Part shown: positions 1 to 13,054 of the stretch, one piece after another
How positions within the stretch are numbered: position 1 is the first letter of the stretch
Layout of the letters: each line of letters begins with the position of its first letter
NCBI GenBank assembly: GCA_026770585.1
Contig: MU646652.1
Coordinates: 87,475 to 100,528 of the forward strand
DNA length: 13,054 nt
Direction: 5' to 3'
Source: Baffinella frigidus
Lineage: Eukaryota; Cryptophyceae; Cryptomonadales; Baffinellaceae
Program-made: the position numbers and the translations under genes
Notes under the pieces: model-generated
Told to the model about the DNA's origin: nothing
The model's input: only the letters and a program-made list of their open reading frames with translations
Databases searched by the model: none

Positions 1-39
1 CCCACGTAGGCCGCCGCGTCCTTGGGCTTGAGCTTCTGG
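1..39 (-). CDS. Possible exon fragment of an unrecognised minus-strand gene
   Basis: Read on the minus strand, 39 down to 1 gives QKLKPKDAAAYV with nearly every third base G or C, preceded by cgcag as a possible acceptor. The polypyrimidine tract is poor and the piece is cut by the window edge. I do not recognise it. It conflicts with the expectation that upstream HAS1 exons lie here, so it may be chance. Confidence 0.22.
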
Positions 40-134
40 CTGCGCTTCCCCCCCCCAGCCGGCGTGACACCTGCGCACCCTCCCCCGGTCGTTGTATCGT
101 ACGGAGATGCAGCAGCGCGAGCGTTGTTGATAAC

Positions 135-305
135 CCACTAGCCCTTTGAGGTTGCTCAAAAAGTGGTATAGAACATTTTCTGTTCACCTTGCAGAGACCC
201 AAGATCTGGGGTCTCTGCGACTTAAGGTGACACATTTTGTACCAAAGATTAAACTTTGAAAAATATTTCCAGATCACTATTTGAGCAACCTCGAAGGGCT
301 GGTGG
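135..305. mobile_element. Family B foldback element (MITE-like), copy 1
   Basis: Terminal inverted repeats of 26 bp (two mismatches) with core TTTGAGGTTGCTCAAA-like ends at 135-160 and 280-305. Inside, gcagagaccc / gggtctctgc (191-218) forms a second near-perfect palindrome, with tcacctt and aaggtga also pairing. No open frame. A second copy is at 5939-6062. Confidence 0.75.
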
Positions 306-668
306 CCGGGCGCGGCACGGGGGCACGTTGGAGGCTCGTGACACTGAGGCACGATTTCATCGTTAGGGTTTAGGGTTTCATCGGGTGATATTTGAGGGTT
401 GGAGACAGATGACATATAGGCTTGATGGCACGCCAAATGGTGATGGAGAGAGTGCTGGCAACCACCAACCCTCACGGGCGGACCAAATCGACGACTTTTG
501 ACCTTTTGTGCAAAGCACTTGAAAAACTTCCAAACCCTAACCTTTGTGAATCTATTGGACTTTTAACCGATATTGTTTTGTCAGCGGAGTCGGATCGACC
601 CCTCCACAAGGGGAAAATGGCTCCAAAAATTCGTTGATTTGGCCTGACCGTGCGGGTTGGTGGAACAG
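306..668. other. Sequence upstream of the first HAS1 exon seen, no gene recognised
   Basis: Probably intron. About 422-640 is clearly less GC-rich than its surroundings and holds a 71-codon plus-strand open frame of no recognisable family. I searched for the missing Q-motif exon (GF..MT..Q) and did not find it. A short TTTAGGG piece is at 363-378. Confidence 0.4.
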
Positions 669-8953
<8,285 letters not shown>

Positions 8954-9063
8954 GAGTTTAGAGAGAGGGGGGGGCGTGAGAGAGGCGGGCGGGGTGCGGG
9001 GGAGAGAATGTATTGAAGAGACAAAAACGATCAGCCTGGCAGATGAGTGCTAGGCATCGCATA
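8954..9063 (+). other. Presumed HAS1 3' untranslated region start
   Basis: G-rich sequence after the stop. No AATAAA is visible; a purine-rich tract and then gagacaaaaacgatc are all that is seen before the transposon cluster. Confidence 0.4.
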
Positions 9064-9200
9064 CAGGGGTACCTCGCTAACAAGAAACCGCCCCCCCCTA
9101 GGACCCTACAGTAGGCCTTAGGACCCTACAGTAGGCCTATGCCTAGGTCCCTATGGTGATGCTAGGGGAGGGGGCGGTTTCTTATGAGCGAGGTACCCCT
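9064..9200. mobile_element. Family A foldback element, copy 4
   Basis: CAGGGGTACCTCGCTAACAA left end and TTATGAGCGAGGTACCCC right end, TA before it and TA at 9200-9201, but the last TG of the right end is missing. Internal 19-nt duplication of taggaccctacagtaggcc. Joined to the next element. Confidence 0.88.
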
Positions 9201-9202
9201 AT

Positions 9203-9301
9203 CCCTCAAGTGGCGAGTAGGCGCATACGCCCTACCGTAGGACCCTAGGACCTGCCTAGGACCTCTTGGCGATCAATTTTGACCGCCTCGCCACTTGAGG
9301 G
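9203..9301. mobile_element. Family E foldback element, copy 2
   Basis: Same 15-bp perfect inverted ends CCCTCAAGTGGCGAG as 8475-8572, 99 bp, starting 2 bp after the family A copy and ending 3 bp before the next element. Confidence 0.88.
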
Positions 9302-9304
9302 GCA

Positions 9305-9492
9305 CAAGGATACCTGGGCTTGAAGAACACCCTTGGTCGAGCCTCGGCCGGTGTCTGTTTTCTTAAATTAGTACCAGCGGATTGTCTAAACGCGAGATTG
9401 AGTGAACCCTCTGGTACTAAATTCAAAACACGCAGGGGTCGAATTCATTTAATACTCTTATGGTACGGGTTCTGGTACACGAGGTATCCCTG
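9305..9492. mobile_element. Diverged family A relative with nested palindrome
   Basis: Ends CAAGGATACCT and AGGTATCCCTG are inverted repeats related to family A; TA follows at 9493. Inside, aattagtaccag / ctggtactaaatt forms a second inverted pair at about 9365-9423. 188 bp, less GC-rich than the other copies. Confidence 0.65.
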
Positions 9493-9539
9493 TACGAACA
9501 TCCGAGGGGGGGCGAAGGGCGAGGCAGGGGAACAGGGCA

Positions 9540-9657
9540 CAGGGGTACCTCGCTCAGAAGAAACGCCCACCTCACTAGGACCATCATAGGGCCCTAGGCA
9601 TAGGCCTACTGTAGGGGCCTGGGGGGGGGGCGGTTTCTTATGAGCGAGGTACCCCTG
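9540..9657. mobile_element. Family A foldback element, copy 5
   Basis: CAGGGGTACCTCGCTCAGAA left end and TTATGAGCGAGGTACCCCTG right end, 118 bp, TA on the right side and CA on the left. Ten-G run in the right arm. Confidence 0.88.
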
Positions 9658-9713
9658 TAGCTTCCGAGACCGGCAGGTGAGCGAGGCGGGGACGCGCGCG
9701 GTGCTTTTTACTA

Positions 9714-9831
9714 CAGGGGTACCTCGCTCATACGAAACCGCCTCCCCCTAGGACCCTACAGTAGGACTATGCCTAGGGCCCTACGGTGGTCTTGGGGGGG
9801 GTGGCAGTTTCTTATGAGCGAGGTACCCCTG
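9714..9831. mobile_element. Family A foldback element, copy 6
   Basis: CAGGGGTACCTCGCTCATAC left end and TTATGAGCGAGGTACCCCTG right end, 118 bp, flanked by TA on both sides. Cleanest whole copy. Confidence 0.9.
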
Positions 9832-9840
9832 TACACTCAC

Positions 9841-9905
9841 ATCGAAGATCACGCCCACCGTACTCTTGAGGGAATGGGCACAATCTACGGATAAGCTCCC
9901 CGGTC
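9841..9905 (-). CDS. Candidate minus-strand exon, unrecognised gene
   Basis: On the minus strand reads CAHSLKSTVGVIFD and then a perfect donor gat|gtgagt (9835-9840). A possible acceptor is ggtag at 9906-9910. Phase does not simply match the next upstream candidate (10420), so further exons or another acceptor would be needed. Family unknown. Confidence 0.25.
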
Positions 9906-9989
9906 CTACCAATTTAGGCTTCGGGGGGGATGGGGAACTCGAAATTGTGGGGAACTCCGACGTAGTCTGCCCAGTAAGTGGATAGTCCA

Positions 9990-10110
9990 GAAGACCCAAC
10001 GGTAGGTAATCTGCAGGAGCATAGGGATGTTCCCACGGATGTCCTGACCGATTCTCGGTGGCTCAGCCACCGAGAATCCCTTCGTAGCCCGCTGTGTGTG
10101 GAGGGGGGGA
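9990..10110. repeat. Dispersed repeat copy 1 with a 29-nt palindrome
   Basis: Aligns with 11515-11620 (shared cgtagcccgctgtgtg, ggatgtcctga/ggatgaggta, caacggtaggtaa/ctacggtaggcaa). Contains a 14-bp perfect stem with a one-base loop at 10050-10078 (gattctcggtggct / agccaccgagaatc). Confidence 0.75.
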
Positions 10111-10419
10111 TGCTGGTGTCAATTAACACCTCCTGAAGCCTCCGTAGATGAAGAATGTGTGACGGCGTGCGTGCCGCCACTAAGTACTTCTAGTTTGTGA
10201 GTGTGAATGAACCACACTACTCCTTGAGCCCCGCTGGTACTGGCCCACCTTGGCTTCGGCATGTACATCCCTCCTAGAATGCCACTCAGGCCGTGCCACT
10301 TGGGCCGTCCTGGAATCAGCAGATGCTGGGTGCTTCACGGATTGTTTCGGGCTTGCTGCCCCGAGGTGGGCCCGTCCCAGCAAGCCCCGAGGCGGGCCCG
10401 TCATAGGTTCCGTACTCAC

Positions 10420-10530
10420 TTGAGAAGCGCGATCACCTTCGCCTCGCCCTCGGGTCCACCGGAAACCTCGAGAGGGTTGATTTCGTTGATTTCGTGTTTA
10501 ATAAACAGGATTGTCGGTGTCAGCCCGTGC
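10420..10530 (-). CDS. Candidate minus-strand exon, unrecognised gene
   Basis: On the minus strand reads LFIKHEINEINPLEV and GGPEGEAKVIALL, ending in a consensus donor (ctcaa|gtgagt, donor at 10414-10419). The upstream limit is unclear: an acceptor ctcgag at 10467-10472 would give a 47-nt exon, but protein-like sequence continues above it. Family unknown. Confidence 0.33.
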
Positions 10531-10539
10531 GATCCCCAA

Positions 10540-10904
10540 GCCAGGACCAGATACGCCTTACTTCCAAATAAAGCATTGGGCTCTGCCCGCTGTGGTTCAA
10601 GGGGCCGCTCCCGATGGATCACATATCAGGCCTACCTGGCAAATTTACCAGACTGGCCCAACACTTCCCCCCCTAGTCGAACTAAGAAAGATTGTCTTGT
10701 CGGGCGCGCCGCCGCAAGGCCGTCGAGCGCGTCGTCCCCGCCCCCCCTCGTCGAGCCCACTATGCCGGAAAGGCCCCTCAGAAGCAAAGGGACCCGGAAG
10801 GGGTCCCTCCACGGGCGCACCGCCGCGAGGCATGATGTGCGCCCCCCCCGCCCCACGTCCGCAGCCGTCCTCGCCGGCCATGCGATGATGTATGCTGTCC
10901 TCAC
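10540..10904. other. Stretch between candidate minus-strand exons, no gene recognised
   Basis: Open frames exist on both strands (222 codons on plus from 10261, 142 on minus to 11060), all rich in Pro/Arg/Gly as expected of chance frames in GC-rich DNA. Poly-C runs interrupt it. A minus-strand donor-like site gccag|gtaggc is near 10628-10640. Confidence 0.35.
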
Positions 10905-11000
10905 CTGCGGACCCCCAAACGGTGTTTGAGTAAAAGCACGAAGCCGCCGGTTCAGGTGAGCGGCGTACAATTCACAAATAGTGTCAATGAGTGTATTTAT
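10905..11000 (-). CDS. Candidate minus-strand exon, duplicated
   Basis: On the minus strand reads ELYAAHLNRRLRAFTQTPFG and PQ before a consensus donor ccgcag|gtgagg (donor 10899-10904). No clear acceptor AG is seen upstream, so the start is approximate. A copy of most of it lies at 11067-11125. Family unknown. Confidence 0.3.
10925..10984. repeat. 59/60-bp direct repeat, copy 1
   Basis: Tttgagta...gccgccgg.tcaggtgagcggcgtacaattcac...tagtgt; matches 11067-11125 with few changes. Confidence 0.9.
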
Positions 11001-11066
11001 TTGCAAAACAAAACAATACATGCAATGTGGTTGTGGAGTTGTGCGGGTTCCACAGGCCAAAAGTTA

Positions 11067-11125
11067 TTTGAGTAAATTCACGGAGCCGCCGGCTCAGGTG
11101 AGCGGCGTACAATTCACCATAGTGT
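11067..11125. repeat. 59/60-bp direct repeat, copy 2
   Basis: Second copy of 10925-10984, 142 bp away. On the minus strand the peptide LYAAHL.RRLR.FTQ is kept, but the good donor is lost. Confidence 0.9.
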
Positions 11126-11235
11126 TTAGGGTTTACGGTTTATGGTTTAGGGGAAGGGGTTAGGGGTTAGGGTTTAGGTTAGGGACGGTCAGGGTTTAGG
11201 GTTTAGGTTTTGGAGCGTTTATGGTTTAGGGTTTT
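11124..11235 (-). repeat. TTTAGGG-type telomere-like array
   Basis: GGGTTTA and GGTTTAT units on the plus strand, the reverse of most HAS1-intron arrays. It ends just below the donor of the candidate exon 11242-11317, so it is C-rich in that gene's sense direction. Confidence 0.88.
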
Positions 11236-11241
11236 GGAGAC

Positions 11242-11317
11242 CTTGAGAGGAAGGGAGAAGAACACGCTTCCAAGGCCAGCTGGGACGTCCGCGAGGCGCA
11301 AGTTCTCGATTATGTAC
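11242..11317 (-). CDS. Candidate minus-strand exon, unrecognised gene
   Basis: One base plus 25 codons reading YIIENLRLADVPAGLGSVFF and ending SLPLK, with acceptor cgtcttag (11318-11325) after a T-rich stretch and donor aag|gtctcc (11236-11241). G/C dominates third positions, as in HAS1 exons. No ATG, so it is invisible to a start-to-stop search. I do not recognise the family. Confidence 0.42.
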
Positions 11318-11514
11318 CTAAGACGAGCAAACCGGATTCAAAATAGTGATGTTCGAGAGTCCCGCAAGTGTTGAGTAATTTTTTGACCTCGGGACCGGAG
11401 AAACGCCACAAATTCGGCCGAAAACACGCGGTTTCGGGCTCAAAGACACGGGCCACACAGCAGACTTCAAAGGGGAGTTTGAACAACCCTCTGAGCGATA
11501 AGACGTAGGACCCT

Positions 11515-11625
11515 ACGGTAGGCAACCCGTAGGGACATAGTGGGGTTCCTACGGATGAGGTAACGGAAACTCGGGCTCTCAGCGCCCGAAAATCCTTTCG
11601 TAGCCCGCTGTGTGGCCTGATGGAT
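11515..11625. repeat. Dispersed repeat copy 2
   Basis: Diverged copy of 9990-10110. At the place of the palindrome it has tcgggc / gcccga around 11577-11592, a shorter hairpin with changed bases on both arms. Confidence 0.7.
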
Positions 11626-11725
11626 CGGCCTGGTTTGGCTCGACTCCCTCTCATGGGAGAGGGGCTTCTACTCACGCGGTGAGCTACGAAGGTTTCGTTG
11701 ACACTGGATTCCAAGGTGTGATGTG

Positions 11726-12055
11726 TTTTGTGCAGGGTACAGGGTGCAGGGTGCAGGGTTTAAGGTGAAGGCTTGAATATGTAGGGTTTAGGGTTCAAGG
11801 GATTTGCAAGGCGCCTGTACATAGTGAGAACTTTATTAATGGGTTGAACTTAGGGCCTTGGGGCTGAAGGCTTAAGGCTGAGGGCTGAGGGTTTAGGGTC
11901 TAGGGCTCAGGGTTCAAGATTCAGGGTTGAGAGTTTACCACCCTGCCCAGGGATTGAGGATTAGGGATTGGGGATTATTGTTTGGTGTTCAACTGTTCAG
12001 GGTTTAGGGTTGAGTGTTCAGGGTTTAGGGTTCAGGGTTCAGGGAGCAGGTTTGG
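11726..12055 (-). repeat. GGGTTTA/GGGTTCA heptad region
   Basis: Scattered agggtttagggttcaggg-like units on the plus strand, including tgcagggtacagggtgcagggtgcagg at its left and ttcagggttcaggg at its right. No coding frame worth keeping. Confidence 0.85.
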
Positions 12056-12310
12056 GGACTCAGGATCCGCCCAGAAAGACTCAGGATTCACCCAGAAAGA
12101 CTCAGGATTGACTCGGAGGGACTCAGGATTCAGTCAGTGTCACTCAGGATTCATCCAGAAAACTCAAGTTTCAGTCAGAAAAACTCAGGATCCACCCAGG
12201 AAAACTCAGGATTTGCCCAGAAAGACGCTGGATTCACTCAAACAGACTCAGTATTCACCCAAAAAGACTCAGGATTGACTCATAGGGATTCAGAATTCAC
12301 TTGGAGGGAC
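12056..12310 (+). repeat. 21-bp minisatellite, about 12 units
   Basis: Consensus gactcaggattcacccagaa(a). All units are 21 nt except one of 20 nt, near 12140-12160. Because 21 is divisible by 3, the open frame through it shows a 7-residue repeat (DSGFTQK) that changes register after the 20-nt unit. Confidence 0.92.
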
Positions 12311-12319
12311 TTGGGAGAC

Positions 12320-12550
12320 AGGTTACAAGTACCTTGTGCAGTGAAACACCCGTTTCCCGCTAAAAACTGGCGGGGTTTTATCACCAACTGGGTAGTTTTA
12401 TAAGTTGCCGAGTCAGAAAACATTCTAGACCATTCTAATTGACTTTTCCCGTCAATTTCAAGATGAAACAACTCGATTGTTCTCCAAAAGTAACCACAAA
12501 TTGTGAACTGATCGCTATCCCCGTTTTCGACCGAGCGGTTTTGCGTAGTT
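12320..12550. other. Less GC-rich unique stretch, no gene seen
   Basis: Contains short internal inverted motifs (cccgctaaaaactggcggg) but no clear terminal repeats, open frame or RNA gene. Confidence 0.4.
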
Positions 12551-12559
12551 ACGGGGCAG

Positions 12560-12658
12560 GGTGCTGAGCAGCGCCCCTTCCTAGGACCACGGTAGGGCCA
12601 TAGATAGGCCTACTGTAGGGTCCCTCGGGTGGTGCGCCTCCTCTTGAGTGAAGTACGT
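12560..12658. mobile_element. Degenerate family A element
   Basis: Centre retains cctaggacc, ggtagggcc, taggcctactgtagggtcc; the right end ttgagtgaagtac is a decayed TATGAGCGAGGTAC. Left end barely recognisable. Confidence 0.55.
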
Positions 12659-12685
12659 GAAGCCTCCTCCGCGCGTGTGCGTGTA

Positions 12686-12740
12686 CAGGGGTACCTCGCT
12701 CATAAGAAACCCCCCCCCCCCAGGACCCTACCGGGGAGCG
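12686..12740. mobile_element. Half family A element (left arm only)
   Basis: CAGGGGTACCTCGCTCATAA followed by a C-run and aggaccctacc, with TA in front at 12684-12685. The right arm is absent; G-rich sequence follows. Confidence 0.8.
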
Positions 12741-12890
12741 AGGGGGGGTATAGGGGGGGGGGAAGGGTGGTGGAGCGGAGCGAGAGTGAGGGGGGGGCGG
12801 GAGTTAGTTAGGAAAGTGGCGAGGAGGTGTGTAGGAGGAGGATGAGGATGATGAGGAGGAGAGAGGGGAGCATAGCCTGATCTGCAGGTG
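12741..12890 (+). repeat. Purine-rich low-complexity stretch
   Basis: G-runs and gaggaggatgag-type repeats. No gene seen. Confidence 0.75.
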
Positions 12891-12896
12891 ATTTCA

Positions 12897-12959
12897 AGGA
12901 GTGCAGACCCGTCTCCCTTGTTCTGTTATAGAAAACAGGGGGAGGCCAGGGGCACTCCT
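12897..12959. repeat. Small inverted repeat
   Basis: AGGAGTGC / GCACTCCT ends about 63 bp apart with weaker pairing inside (gtctccc / gggag). Could be a tiny foldback element or chance. Confidence 0.4.
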
Positions 12960-13000
12960 GATGTGTCCCGCACAGGGCTGGGCGGGTGGGGAGGAGGGCG

Positions 13001-13001
<1 letters not shown>

Positions 13002-13054
<53 letters not shown>
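13002..13054. repeat. Run of 53 C at the window end
   Basis: Pure homopolymer to the last base, most likely a sequencing, tailing or contig-end artefact rather than biology. Confidence 0.95.

Noticed and set aside
9064-9831. GC-rich palindromes as bacterial transcription terminators
   Set aside because: The repeated ends, TA flanks and eukaryotic setting identify them as foldback transposons.
10261-10929. 222-codon plus-strand frame as a gene
   Set aside because: Pro/Arg/Ser-rich composition, no recognisable motif, and overlap with candidate minus-strand exons ending at consensus donors.
13002-13054. Poly-C as a functional i-motif or telomere signal
   Set aside because: Pure C to the last base is more simply an end artefact.

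Overview
This is nuclear DNA of a GC-rich eukaryote, most likely a photosynthetic or related protist. The evidence is a gene cut into many small exons by GT-AG introns, very GC-rich third codon positions, plant/alveolate-type telomere-like heptads (CCCTAAA and variants) scattered through the introns, and many short inverted-repeat transposons. A prasinophyte-type green alga or a TTTAGGG-telomere alveolate would fit; I cannot decide between them from sequence alone. There is no bacterial-type operon, CRISPR array, rRNA or tRNA.

The one secure gene is the Has1/DDX18 DEAD-box RNA helicase on the + strand, positions 669-8953. I rebuilt 12 exons by hand, using conserved helicase motifs and splice sites with matching phase. 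They join into one open frame of 1461 nt (486 codons plus a stop) running from just after the Q motif to the C-terminal tail. The first exons lie outside the window or were not found.

Introns (128-1058 nt) fill most of the locus and hold three kinds of material: (1) telomere-like heptad arrays; (2) foldback transposons (MITE-like) of at least six families, named A-F here; (3) the most unusual feature, partial copies of the neighbouring exon edge with its splice site ('exon echoes'). Copies of an exon 5' edge usually lie upstream of that exon and copies of a 3' edge lie downstream. Echoes are seen for exons 4, 7 (both edges), 8, 9, 10 and 11, and weakly for 6. Some are expanded into tandem arrays, giving decoy splice sites.

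Downstream, 8954-9831 is a dense cluster of foldback elements, three of them packed almost end to end. From about 9841 to 11317 several short protein-like stretches on the - strand end at good splice donors and may be exons of an unrecognised gene convergent with the helicase. From 11720 to 12310 lie TTTAGGG/TTCAGGG-like repeats and a 21-bp minisatellite. The right end is purine-rich, with broken family A copies and a closing run of 53 C that is probably an assembly or contig-end artefact.
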